From Comamonas resistens (GTDB taxonomy: Bacteria > Pseudomonadota > Gammaproteobacteria > Burkholderiales > Burkholderiaceae_C), in assembly GCF_030064165.1 (NCBI RefSeq), contig NZ_CP125947.1:3968001-4032000 (forward strand): a stretch of 64,000 nt of DNA, written 5' to 3'. This document shows positions 17,589-26,074 of this stretch, in pieces. Both the position numbers and the translations under genes were made by a program. Under the pieces are notes generated by a model. That model ran no database searches and had not been told where the DNA came from. It saw only the letters and a list, made by a program, of their open reading frames with translations. The first letter of the stretch is position 1. Each line of letters begins with the position of its first letter.

Positions 17589-19010
17589 ATGAAAGCAGAG
17601 GACATTCGCCCCAGCCATCTGAGCTCCTACGATCCTCAATACGATCCTCTGGTAGCGCCCAACCCCGGTCATGGCGCGGGCTATGCGCCCACCTACTGGG
17701 TTGGCACCGCCGGTCGCCCGCCAGACGATGACGGCCCTGTTTGCGGTGACATGGAAGCCGATGTGGTCATCGTGGGCTCTGGCTTCACAGGCCTTTCCAC
17801 CGCTCTGTTTCTGGCTCGCGAACACGGCATTCGCGCAGTGGTGCTCGAAGCCAATCAGACCGCCTGGGGCTGCACCAGCCGCAACGGTGGCCAGGGGCAG
17901 AATGCCAGCGGCCGTCTCTATCGCTCGCAATGGATAGAGCGCTGGGGCAAGGACGTAGCCCTGAAACTGGATGCAGAAATCCGCGAAGGCTTCGACACCT
18001 TCAAGAAGCTGGTGTCCGAGTTTCCCGAATGCGAGCCACAGCCCGGAGGGCATCTTTACATCGCCCACCGCGACCGCAAGATGGAGTTTCTGCGCAATGA
18101 GACCCGCGTCATGCGCGATGTTTTCGGCTATGACGCCAGAGTCCTCAGCATCGATGAAGTCAAGCGCAACTATGTCGACGATGCCGACTGCCGCGGCGCC
18201 ATGCACGAACCCGACGGCATCGGTGTTCACCCACTCAAACTGGCGTTCGGCTACTTGCGCAAGGCCCGGGAACTGGGCGTCAAAGTACATCCCGCCAGCC
18301 CCGTCATCGGCATGGAAACGCGCAATGGCATGCACTATCTCAAGACGCCCGGAGGTATCGTCAAGGCACGCGCCGTAGGCTTTGCCACCGGGGGTTACAC
18401 CAGCAACCAACTGCACCCCCAGTTGCGCTCCAAGATCATGCCGATTCTTTCGAACTCTTTGGTCACCAGACCACTGACCGAGGAAGAGCTGGACGCGACC
18501 AACTTCAAGACCACGCAGGTCATCACCGACACCCGTACCCTGCGCTTTTACTACCGCAAGCTTCCCGACAACCGCGTGCAGATCGGCAGTCGCAGCTCCA
18601 TCACGGGCGCGGATGCGCCCAACCCTGTGCACATGGCCAAGCTGGTGGAAGGTCTGCATCACAAGTTCCCGGCGCTCAAGGGAATTCAGGTCGACTACTC
18701 ATGGTGGGGCTGGGTCGATGTGAGCCACGACATGATGCCGCGCGTCACGCAACCAGACCCCAAGGAAAGCATCTTCTATGCCGTCGGCTACGGTGGCAAC
18801 GGCGTGTCTTTCTCCGCCCATGCCGGTCGCCGCATGGCCCAGCGCATTGCAGGCCAGACTCTCAAGGAATTCGAGCTGCCCATCTACAACTCACAGCTTG
18901 AATATCCCAATGCGTTCAACATGGTGCGCTCCGAAGCATTTGCACCATTTCGTCGCATGGGTCAGCGCTTTCTCTACCACTGGTACCACTTCAATGACGA
19001 GAAGAACTGA
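17589..19010 (+). CDS. tauY: FAD-dependent oxidoreductase, candidate taurine dehydrogenase large subunit TauY
   Basis: 473-residue DAO-family flavoprotein. The Rossmann FAD motif is VVIVGSGFTGLSTAL at about residues 59-73; SRNGGQGQNASGR follows, as in DadA/PuuB/TauY enzymes, and the C-terminal FAD part is AVGYGGNGVSFSAHAGRRMAQ. No signal peptide. In the cluster it would oxidatively deaminate taurine to sulfoacetaldehyde and ammonium, with TauX as partner and a cytochrome as acceptor. Gamma-glutamylputrescine-oxidase-like function cannot be excluded by sequence alone; co-location with TauABC and Xsc decides for TauY. Confidence 0.72.
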   Translation: MKAEDIRPSHLSSYDPQYDPLVAPNPGHGAGYAPTYWVGTAGRPPDDDGPVCGDMEADVVIVGSGFTGLSTALFLAREHGIRAVVLEANQTAWGCTSRNGGQGQNASGRLYRSQWIERWGKDVALKLDAEIREGFDTFKKLVSEFPECEPQPGGHLYIAHRDRKMEFLRNETRVMRDVFGYDARVLSIDEVKRNYVDDADCRGAMHEPDGIGVHPLKLAFGYLRKARELGVKVHPASPVIGMETRNGMHYLKTPGGIVKARAVGFATGGYTSNQLHPQLRSKIMPILSNSLVTRPLTEEELDATNFKTTQVITDTRTLRFYYRKLPDNRVQIGSRSSITGADAPNPVHMAKLVEGLHHKFPALKGIQVDYSWWGWVDVSHDMMPRVTQPDPKESIFYAVGYGGNGVSFSAHAGRRMAQRIAGQTLKEFELPIYNSQLEYPNAFNMVRSEAFAPFRRMGQRFLYHWYHFNDEKN

Positions 19011-19041
19011 GGCCTAGACCAGTCACGCCAGGCACTCGAAG

Positions 19042-19069
19042 AGCACCTCTCACACGAGGTGCTTTTTTT
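19042..19069 (+). terminator. Terminator after tauY-like gene
   Basis: Stem AGCACCTC / GAGGTGCT, six-base loop, seven Ts; 31 bases after the stop. It uncouples tauY from tauABC. Confidence 0.92.
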
Positions 19070-19352
19070 ATGGCTTCACGCGTATCGCCCTCAGTGAATC
19101 GACTGTATTCAGGCATGCATTTTGCGGATGCATTCAAGTCGAGCCTCTTTCTCGCAAGCCCGTTTCATCAGGGAATTCAGCCCCATGCATACCGACTCAG
19201 TGAATACACCTAACCCACCGAACATCGGGAAAAGAAGAGCCTTACTCACATGCCACATCGACCTCCAAAGCCATGCCCACCAAGGCTTTGCCGTGCATCG
19301 CGTCCTGAGCTGGAACACACCGGGTGCACTGAGACAGATGGATTCGAAGGCG

Positions 19353-19412
19353 CTGGACCTAACGATTGCGCCTGGCTGGACCTACTGGATTGCCAAGGTT
19401 GCTCACTACGAT
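19353..19412 (+). promoter_or_regulatory. TauR-type tandem operator and promoter of tauABC
   Basis: CTGGACCTAA at 19353-19362 and CTGGACCTAC at 19376-19385, direct repeats starting 23 bases apart. This matches the CTGGACYTAA repeats I recall for the TauR regulator of Rhodobacter. A TACGAT hexamer at 19407-19412 can be the -10 and the second half-site would overlap the -35, giving a leader of about 145 bases. A 123-codon reading frame (19122-19493) covers the site but begins with TTG, has no ribosome site and resembles nothing, so 19070-19565 is treated as the regulatory region. Confidence 0.68.
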
Positions 19413-19565
19413 CCGCTCAGAAAGCTGGTGCCATTTCCCGGAACAGCTTTCATGCGGATCGAGCCAGAAAAGGCGCTCTCGAACGCCACGTGAAATCGAC
19501 GGCAATCAAGAAATTTCTGGACCCAATATTCACCCGACATCGTTCTTGAAAATGGAGAGATTGAA

Positions 19566-20573
19566 ATGAGAATACAAAAGCGATCTGTGCTGAAAGCTGG
19601 CCTTGCGGCTGCGGCGCTGGCTTTGTCCGCCACCGGATTCGCCCAGCAGAAAACCGTCACCTTTGCCAATCAGGACATGCTGGTGCCCTTGCGCCTGGTC
19701 ATGGAGTCTGGCGAGATCGAGAAGGAGACCGGCTACAAGATCAACTGGCGCATGTTCTCCGGCGGCGGCGATGTCATACGTGCAATGGCTTCCGGCGATG
19801 TGCAAATGGGAGAGGTCGGCTCCAGCCCGCTCACCGCTGCAGCCAGCCAGGGACAAGACCTCAAGCTCTTCTGGATCTCTGCAGATATCGCCAATGCCGA
19901 GGCCCTGGTAGCACGCGATGGCGGTGGCATCACCGGTTTCAAAAGTATGGAAGGCAAACGCATCGGTGTGCCTTTCGTCTCCACCGCGCACTACCAGCTG
20001 ATTGCGGCGCTGGGAAAAGAAGGTGTTGATGCACGCAAGGTCAACGTCATGAATATGCGGCCACCCGAGATCGCCGCAGCCTGGGAACGCGGTGATATCG
20101 ACGGAACTTTCGTATGGGACCCCGTCCTCGCCAAGGTCAAGCAAAAAGGCAAGGTGATCGCCACCTCGGGCAGCATTGCGCAAATGGGCTACCCCACATT
20201 CGAAGGCATTGCGGTCAATGCCAAGTTCGCCCAGGAGAACCCTGCATTCATGACGGCATTCGCCAAGGCCTTGAACCGCGCCAGCGCCCAGGTCCGCGAC
20301 AACCTGGCCAGCTGGACTCCAGACTCACCCGAGATCAAAGCGATTGCCAAGTGGAGCAAAGCCGATCCCAAGGATGTGCCGGCAGCCATGGCGCTCTATC
20401 GCTTCCCCAGTGCTGAAGAGCAGCTCTCGGCACAGTGGCTGGAAGGTGGTGCAGCCAAGGCCATGTCCAACACGGCTGCGTTCCTGAAGTCGCAAGGACG
20501 CATCCAGGAAGCCAAGCCGGACTACACCGCGTTCGTGACCGATAGCTATGTGAAAAAAGCCGTGGCTCGCTAA
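19566..20573 (+). CDS. tauA: Taurine ABC transporter substrate-binding protein
   Basis: 335-residue periplasmic binding protein. The signal peptide MRIQKRSVLKAGLAAAALAL ends at ATGFA-QQ (about residue 26). The NMT1/SsuA/TauA fold follows, with the TauA-like FANQDMLVPLRL, GEVGSSPLTAAASQG, GVPFVSTAHY and TFVWDPVLAKVK blocks, the ligand cleft residues lying near SSP and STAHY. It delivers taurine (or another aliphatic sulfonate) to TauBC. First gene of tauABC, behind a tandem TauR-type site. Confidence 0.9.
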   Translation: MRIQKRSVLKAGLAAAALALSATGFAQQKTVTFANQDMLVPLRLVMESGEIEKETGYKINWRMFSGGGDVIRAMASGDVQMGEVGSSPLTAAASQGQDLKLFWISADIANAEALVARDGGGITGFKSMEGKRIGVPFVSTAHYQLIAALGKEGVDARKVNVMNMRPPEIAAAWERGDIDGTFVWDPVLAKVKQKGKVIATSGSIAQMGYPTFEGIAVNAKFAQENPAFMTAFAKALNRASAQVRDNLASWTPDSPEIKAIAKWSKADPKDVPAAMALYRFPSAEEQLSAQWLEGGAAKAMSNTAAFLKSQGRIQEAKPDYTAFVTDSYVKKAVAR

Positions 20574-20665
20574 GCACCCGCATCGACAGCGGCTTACCTA
20601 CCGGTCCAGAAACCTGAACGGCAAACCACTGGACCTCGTCTTCACCTCTCTTGAAAGGCAAGCTC

Positions 20666-21454
20666 ATGCCTACTCTGGATATACGGAATCTGACGGTCAA
20701 CTACGAAGTCAAGGGCGGGCATCTTCAGGCCCTGGCCCCTGTCAACCTGACCATGAATGATGGCGACTTCGTGGTGGCGCTTGGAGCTTCGGGCTGCGGC
20801 AAAACCACTTTACTCAACTGCATGGCCGGCTTTCTTCCTCCGTCCAGTGGAGAGCTGCTGCTGAACGGCAAGCCCATACAAGGACCCGGCGCCCATCAGG
20901 GCGTGGTGTTTCAAAAGCATGCCTTGATGCCCTGGCTCAATGTCGTCGACAACGTGGCGCTCGGTCTGCGCATGCGAGGCGTGGACTTCAAAGAGCGCAC
21001 CCGGATCGCCGAAGAAAAGCTCGGCCTCGTCGGCCTGCAGAACTATGCCAAGCGTGCTGTCTACGAGCTCTCCGGCGGCATGCAACAACGGGTGGGAATC
21101 GCCCGTGCCCTGGCCAACGACCCGGCTCTTTTGCTGATGGATGAGCCCATGGGTGCACTCGATGCCTTCACGCGGGAGCAAGTCCAGGAGATTCTCCTGC
21201 GCGTCTGGAAGGCCACCAACAAGATGGTGTTCTTCATCACCCACTCCGTCGAGGAAGCCCTGTTCCTCGCAAGTCGCCTCATCGTCATGAGCCCAAGCCC
21301 CGGCCGAATTTCCCATGTCTACGACGACATGCCGTTCAGCCACGAGTTCCTGCGTACCGGTGATGCCCGCGCCGTCAAGTCGCGCCCCGACTTCATCAGG
21401 ATGCGCGAAGAAGTTCTGAGCCTGATCCATCACAGGGAGCCTGCAAATGTCTGA
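20666..21454 (+). CDS. tauB: Taurine ABC transporter ATP-binding protein
   Basis: 262 residues. Walker [10 protein letters not shown] (40-48), Q-loop [10 protein letters not shown], signature LSGGMQQR, Walker [13 protein letters not shown] and switch ITHSVEEA are all intact. It energises uptake through TauC. The ATG at 20666 has a GAAAGG ribosome site; an upstream TTG at 20651 is in frame but not needed. Its last eight bases overlap tauC, so the two are coupled. Confidence 0.92.
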   Translation: MPTLDIRNLTVNYEVKGGHLQALAPVNLTMNDGDFVVALGASGCGKTTLLNCMAGFLPPSSGELLLNGKPIQGPGAHQGVVFQKHALMPWLNVVDNVALGLRMRGVDFKERTRIAEEKLGLVGLQNYAKRAVYELSGGMQQRVGIARALANDPALLLMDEPMGALDAFTREQVQEILLRVWKATNKMVFFITHSVEEALFLASRLIVMSPSPGRISHVYDDMPFSHEFLRTGDARAVKSRPDFIRMREEVLSLIHHREPANV

Positions 21455-22328
21455 AGCCGTCCAAATGAACCCCTTGTCCGCCGCAACCTCGCACTCTCCG
21501 ACCAAGACACCGGCAGCACAGCCCTCTGAAGCGGTCAAAACCAGCCGCTTCAAGACACCTGGAGAAGGCTCCAGCGTCGGCATCAGCATCGTCACGGTGA
21601 TCGTCCTGCTTGCGCTGTGGTTTGCCGCCACCAATCTTGGCTGGGTCAAGCCTTTGTTCCTGCCCAGCCCTCAGGCGGTGTTCCAGCAGTTCTATGAATA
21701 CCTGACCGGACAGGCCAACGACAAGCCGCTATGGCAGCATTTTTCTGCCAGCCTGTTGCGGGTGACCGTCGCGTTCTGGCTTGCCTTTCTGGTTGCCGTG
21801 CCTCTGGGCATCGCGATGGGTATGTCGCGCGTTGCACGTGGCATCTTTGACCCTCCTATCGAGTTCTATCGCCCGCTTCCGCCACTTGCCTATCTGCCGC
21901 TGATCATCATCTGGTTCGGCATCGATGAAACGCCGAAGATTCTGCTGATCTTTCTGAGCTGCTTCGCGCCTCTGGCTCTGGCGGCACGCTCTGGCATGCG
22001 CAGCGCGGCACAGGAGCAGATCAACGCTGCTTACTCCATGGGTGCCAGTTACTTTCAGGTCATTCGCCATGTCATCTTGCCGGCGGCCCTGCCCGACATT
22101 CTGGTGGGCATGCGAATCGCCATCGGCTTTGGCTGGACCACTTTGGTGGCCGCCGAAATGGTGGCTGCGAACGTCGGCCTGGGGCAGATGGTTCTCAACG
22201 CATCGAACTTCCTGCGCACCGACATTGTGATCATGGGCATCATCGTGATCGGCGTGATTGCCTACATCTTCGACCTGTTCATGCGCTGGATCGAGAAATG
22301 CCTGGTTCCCTGGAAGGGCCGCATGTAA
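21447..22328 (+). CDS. tauC: Taurine ABC transporter permease
   Basis: 293 residues with about six membrane helices after an ~45-residue cytoplasmic N-terminal extension. The inner-membrane permease EAA loop is present in [32 protein letters not shown]. Its length and order match TauC/SsuC. The GGGAG ribosome site lies inside tauB. The operon ends at a strong terminator 21 bases on. Confidence 0.92.
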   Translation: MSEAVQMNPLSAATSHSPTKTPAAQPSEAVKTSRFKTPGEGSSVGISIVTVIVLLALWFAATNLGWVKPLFLPSPQAVFQQFYEYLTGQANDKPLWQHFSASLLRVTVAFWLAFLVAVPLGIAMGMSRVARGIFDPPIEFYRPLPPLAYLPLIIIWFGIDETPKILLIFLSCFAPLALAARSGMRSAAQEQINAAYSMGASYFQVIRHVILPAALPDILVGMRIAIGFGWTTLVAAEMVAANVGLGQMVLNASNFLRTDIVIMGIIVIGVIAYIFDLFMRWIEKCLVPWKGRM

Positions 22329-22348
22329 CTCTGCAATCCGATGCCCAC

Positions 22349-22380
22349 AAAAAGCCGTTCAAAGATATGAACGGCTTTTT
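22349..22380. terminator. Bidirectional terminator tauC / cobT-like
   Basis: Thirteen-pair stem AAAAAGCCGTTCA / TGAACGGCTTTTT with loop AAGATA, between convergent transcription units. Confidence 0.95.
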
Positions 22381-22440
22381 CATGAACGCCAGAGCTTTTG
22401 CCCCACCTCACTCGCTGAAAGACATATCAGACCTGCCTCT

Positions 22441-24150
22441 TTATGGTCTGCACAGCAGCTCGGCCACTGACTGCAGCAAGGCCTCGTCAATCCCCGGCTC
22501 CAGCTCGACCGCCAGCTGGCGACGATAGAAAACGCCAAGATCAAGACCCACGCCCAGGGCACAGATCTTGACGTCGCCACTTCGCTCATGCGCCGCAAGG
22601 ACTTGCCGCAAATGCTGATCGAGATAATGCTCGTCATTGGCTTGATGCGTGGCCGTATCCATGGGGCAGCCATCCGAGATCACCATCAGGATGCGCCGCT
22701 TCGCAGGGCGCTCCGAAAGGCGCTGGCAAGCCCATTCCACGGCCTCGCCGTCTATCCCTTCCCGGAAGATATCGGGCTTGCGCAATGCTGCAATGCCATG
22801 GCGGGATTGCTGCCAGCGTCTTGCACCATCCTTGAAGACAATGTGCAGGCGTTCGTTCAGGCGTCCGGGCAGATCCGGCTGACCCGCACGCTGCCACTGA
22901 CGACGCGCCCTCCCGCCATTCCATGACTGCGTGGAGAACCCCAGGATTTCCACCGTCACGCCAGCCATCTCCAGAGAACGGCCCAGCACATCCAGAAGCA
23001 AGGACAGCGGCTTGGCATAAGCCTTCATGGAGCCGGAGCAATCGAGCAGCAAGGTCACCGCCGTCTCGGTGACGGGCCGGTGTGCCTCATGCTTGAAGAT
23101 CGCCGTCTGTTGCGGGTCGCTCACCAGCAGGGACAGGCGACTGGCGTCCAGGTAGCCCTCTTCCTGTGCCCAGTTCCAGCCATCGCGCACCAGGGTTGCC
23201 AGCCTGCTCTGCAAATACCGAGCAAGACGTCCCACCTGAAGCAAGCCGGCGCGCGCCAGTTCCTCGTCCATCTCGGCGCGAAACTGCGCGAGCTGAGCTT
23301 GCCTTACCAACTCTGCGGCCTTGGCCTCGCGGTCGAACTCGCGCGTAAAGACACGATAACTTTGTGCGCTGCTGGCCCATGCACGGCTGTCGCCGGTCTG
23401 GGCCACCGGCATGTCATCCATGCTTTGAGATTCAAAGTGCAGCGGCAGCGCAAAGTTATAGCGCCGCTTGCGAGCAGTCGCGCCGCGCGGCACCTCCTGC
23501 TGCGCTGCGCGCACGGCTTGGCCCACCCAGCGGCTTACGGCCAGTGCGCTCTCGCAGAACAATTGCTGCTGCTCGCGGGTGCGACGCAACATCACCCAGT
23601 GCGATCCCAGCTCCGAAGCCATGGACAATCGGGTGTGCTCCGCCTGGTCCGCCATATGCCCCGGAATTTCATGCCCGGTCAGCCGACTCCAGGCCGTGAT
23701 CGCGACGGTGAACAGCAGGACTCCCAGACTGCTCTCCGTCAGTCCCGAATCCATGAAGGCCTGGCTCCAGTGCAGAAAGCGCTGGCGCATATTTTCACGC
23801 GCCCCTGGCCACGCCTCGGGCACCAGGCTCTCGGCACGCAGCTGCTCCAGCAGCTCGAACACCATGCGCTCCACCGGATCTGCCGGAAGATGCTTGCGAT
23901 GCCAGCCCTCATCACTGAGCTGAAGACGCAAGCCCACGCTATCGAGCAGGCCGCGCTGATCGAGCACAGCGACTGGCACCTCAAGGTGATGGGGCGCCGG
24001 CAACGCCTGAGGCTGCGTGCCGCAGTAGAGAGTTTGAGAGCTCCACTGCAACGAGGCATCGCCGGTGAAAGCCCTCAGCATCGCACCGCCCCAGAACTCC
24101 ATCTGGGACAGACTCGGAGTGATGCCTCCCGCGCTCATCTCTGCATTCAT
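22441..24150 (-). CDS. cobT: CobT-like chelatase subunit with VWA domain
   Basis: 569 residues (CobT of Pseudomonas denitrificans is about 631). The N-terminal half matches CobT only loosely; the C-terminal von Willebrand A domain carries an intact MIDAS (D370-C-S-G-S374-M) and the CobT-specific VTVEILGFSTQSWNGG, PGRLNERLHIVFKDG, IDGEAVEWACQRL and RRILMVISDGCPMD blocks. CobT with CobS forms the AAA+ partner of the CobN chelatase that inserts cobalt into hydrogenobyrinate diamide. No cobN or other cobalamin gene is visible here. ATGA overlap with cobS. Start at 24150 set by that overlap. Confidence 0.85.
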   Translation of the reverse strand: MNAEMSAGGITPSLSQMEFWGGAMLRAFTGDASLQWSSQTLYCGTQPQALPAPHHLEVPVAVLDQRGLLDSVGLRLQLSDEGWHRKHLPADPVERMVFELLEQLRAESLVPEAWPGARENMRQRFLHWSQAFMDSGLTESSLGVLLFTVAITAWSRLTGHEIPGHMADQAEHTRLSMASELGSHWVMLRRTREQQQLFCESALAVSRWVGQAVRAAQQEVPRGATARKRRYNFALPLHFESQSMDDMPVAQTGDSRAWASSAQSYRVFTREFDREAKAAELVRQAQLAQFRAEMDEELARAGLLQVGRLARYLQSRLATLVRDGWNWAQEEGYLDASRLSLLVSDPQQTAIFKHEAHRPVTETAVTLLLDCSGSMKAYAKPLSLLLDVLGRSLEMAGVTVEILGFSTQSWNGGRARRQWQRAGQPDLPGRLNERLHIVFKDGARRWQQSRHGIAALRKPDIFREGIDGEAVEWACQRLSERPAKRRILMVISDGCPMDTATHQANDEHYLDQHLRQVLAAHERSGDVKICALGVGLDLGVFYRRQLAVELEPGIDEALLQSVAELLCRP

Positions 24151-25121
24151 GCCAGCGCCAACTCTTGCTCTGCAGCCAGCTCCTGGCCAAAGCAACGCTG
24201 GAAATATTCGCTCACGATGACGCGTTCCGCAGGCTCGCATTTATTGAGAAAAGACAGCTCGAAGGCCAGCGCAGGGTCGTTGAAGATTTGCGCGTTCTCT
24301 GCCCAGGTGATCACCGTTCTTGGTGACATCAGCAGCGAAAGATCGCCTACCGAAAAGCCTCGGCGCGTCAGACCTGCCAGCGCGACCATGGCTTCGACCT
24401 GCTTGCGCCCGGCCGGGGTATCCAGCTCAGGCACACGCGCAATGACGATGGCCACCTCTTCGGCCGGAGCCAGATAACTGAGACTGGTCACCAGATTCCA
24501 GCGGTCGAGCTGGGCATGGTTCAGGTGCTGCGTGCCGTGATAGAGGCCGTTGAGGTTGCCCTGGCCCAGCGTATTCATGGTGGCAAACAGCCGAAAGTGC
24601 GCATGCGGCTGAATGACTCGCTTCTGGTCAAGCATGGTGAAGCTGCCTTCACGCTCCAGCACGCGCTGGATCACGAACATGACATCGGGTCGGCCCGCAT
24701 CGTATTCATCAAAAACCAGGGCTACCGGGCGCTGCAATGCCCAGGGAAGAATCCCCTCCTGGAACTGCGTCACCTGCTTGCCGTCCTTGAGCGCGATGGC
24801 GTCCTTGCCCACTAGGTCCATCCGGCCGACATGACCGTCAAGATTCACTCGCACACAGGGCCAGTTCAGGCGCGCCGCCACCTGCTCTATATGGGTGGAC
24901 TTGCCTGTGCCGTGCAGCCCCTGGATGACGACACGCCGGTTATGCGCAAAGCCAGCCAGAACGGCCAGCGTCACCCGCGGGTTCAGGCGATATGCCGTGT
25001 CGATAGCCGGGACATGTTCGGTGCGTTCCGCAAAGGCGGGCACGACCATCCCGGAATCAATCCCGAAGACATCACGCACGTTCACAAGTTTGGAGGGCTG
25101 CAGCTGGCTCAGGTCAGTCAT
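24147..25121 (-). CDS. cobS: CobS-like MoxR-family AAA+ ATPase
   Basis: 324 residues, close to CobS along its length: VRDVFGIDSGMVVPAF, LAGFAHNRRVVIQGLHGTGK (Walker A, Gly68-Thr76), HIEQVAARLNWPCVRVNLDG, VALVFDEYDAGRPDVMFVIQ (Walker B, 137-141), LFATMNTLGQGN sensor 1, and VGDLSLLMSPRTVITWAENA. ATP-driven remodelling of the chelatase is its known role in cobalamin synthesis. It lies between an IclR gene (8-base overlap) and cobT (4-base overlap), so all three are one operon. In this setting a role in maturing a taurine-pathway enzyme is possible but unproven. Confidence 0.88.
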   Translation of the reverse strand: MTDLSQLQPSKLVNVRDVFGIDSGMVVPAFAERTEHVPAIDTAYRLNPRVTLAVLAGFAHNRRVVIQGLHGTGKSTHIEQVAARLNWPCVRVNLDGHVGRMDLVGKDAIALKDGKQVTQFQEGILPWALQRPVALVFDEYDAGRPDVMFVIQRVLEREGSFTMLDQKRVIQPHAHFRLFATMNTLGQGNLNGLYHGTQHLNHAQLDRWNLVTSLSYLAPAEEVAIVIARVPELDTPAGRKQVEAMVALAGLTRRGFSVGDLSLLMSPRTVITWAENAQIFNDPALAFELSFLNKCEPAERVIVSEYFQRCFGQELAAEQELALA

Positions 25122-25938
25122 CGTCGGTTTCCGGTGGAATGTCGTCATTGATACGGGCAATAGCGGCTGCCGCTGCCTGCAGCTTGGGGAGAAAGGACAA
25201 AGCCTTTTCTTTGGAAAAACGCATGATGGGCGCCTGCACTGCAAGCCCCATATTGGAGCTGCCACTGGGTGCAGGAACCAGCACACCCAGACACAGCAGC
25301 CCGGGCAGGAACTCCTCGTTATCAAAGGCATAGCCCTGCGCCTTGACCTGCTCGAGCTCCTGATCCACGGCCTCAAAGCTCGTCAGCGTGTTGGCCGTGA
25401 ATGTCTCCAGCGGGACCGAGGACAGCAACCTGCGGCGCTGTGAGGCGGACATCTGGCTCAGGAACAGCTTGCCCGTCGCCGAGCAGTGGGCCGGCACGCG
25501 AGAGCCCGGATGCAGATAGAAGCGCAGTGGCGCCGGCGTCTCCACCCGATCCAGGTACAGGACTTCGCTGCCTGAAAACGCCGTGATGTTGCAGCTCTCT
25601 CCCAATTCATGGACCAGCTGTGTCAGCACCGCATGACGCGCTCCATGCGTCGTGTTGTTGAGCAACACGTTCTCAGCCAGGCGCATCAGACGCTGGCCTG
25701 TGCTGTAGTGCCGCCCATTGCCATCTCTTTGCAGGATTCCAGCGCTTTCCAGCTGCGTAAGCATCCGGTGCATGGTGGGCTTGGGCAGCCCCAACTCATC
25801 GACCAGGCTCTGCAGAGTGAACGGCACGCTCTTCTGGGCAACGGTCTCCAGCAACGCAAACAGTCGCAGATTTGGCGTGTCTCCATCCAGGCGGGCAGTG
25901 CTTGTGTTTTCGCTGTGTTTCATATCTTGCTCGATCAT
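25114..25938 (-). CDS. IclR-family transcriptional regulator
   Basis: 274 residues. The N-terminal winged helix covers about 25-85 (LFALLETVAQKSVPFTLQSL, LGLPKPTMHRMLTQLESAGI); the C-terminal IclR effector domain (about 95-255) contains LHPGSRVPAHCSATGKLFL and FLPGLLCLGVLVPAP. It diverges from xsc and heads cobS-cobT, so it probably controls one or both. Three in-frame starts are possible (25950, 25938, 25923); 25938 is preferred because GGAA lies six bases before it. The ligand is unknown, sulfoacetaldehyde or taurine being natural guesses. Confidence 0.88.
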   Translation of the reverse strand: MIEQDMKHSENTSTARLDGDTPNLRLFALLETVAQKSVPFTLQSLVDELGLPKPTMHRMLTQLESAGILQRDGNGRHYSTGQRLMRLAENVLLNNTTHGARHAVLTQLVHELGESCNITAFSGSEVLYLDRVETPAPLRFYLHPGSRVPAHCSATGKLFLSQMSASQRRRLLSSVPLETFTANTLTSFEAVDQELEQVKAQGYAFDNEEFLPGLLCLGVLVPAPSGSSNMGLAVQAPIMRFSKEKALSFLPKLQAAAAAIARINDDIPPETDDD

Positions 25939-25940
25939 AT

Positions 25941-26058
25941 TAAGTTCCATTTTTTTAGTCAATTTATTCCAAAAAAAAGAAATTTGTTTGACACAAGGCC
26001 ACAAAAATGCCTAGACTTGCATCGCAATTTCTTTTTTCGAAACCATAAGTTCCATTTT
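25941..26058. promoter_or_regulatory. iclR-xsc divergent control region
   Basis: The 13-base sequence TAAGTTCCATTTT occurs at 25941-25953 and again at 26046-26058, one at each edge of the divergent region. Between them lies an inverted pair AAAAAAGAAATT / AATTTCTTTTTT (about 25974-25985 and 26026-26037). These are candidate IclR operators. Confidence 0.5.
25988..26017 (+). promoter_or_regulatory. Candidate sigma-70 promoter of xsc
   Basis: Consensus -35 TTGACA (25988-25993), 18-base spacer, -10 TAGACT (26012-26017). The predicted start near 26024 gives a 50-base leader with ribosome site AAAGGAG before the xsc ATG at 26075. It lies between the two copies of TAAGTTCCATTTT. Confidence 0.55.
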
Positions 26059-26074
26059 CAACAAAGGAGACAAA

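Noticed and set aside
19122..19493. 123-codon plus-strand ORF before tauA
   Set aside because: TTG start, no ribosome site, no recognisable sequence, and it covers the tandem TauR-type operator.
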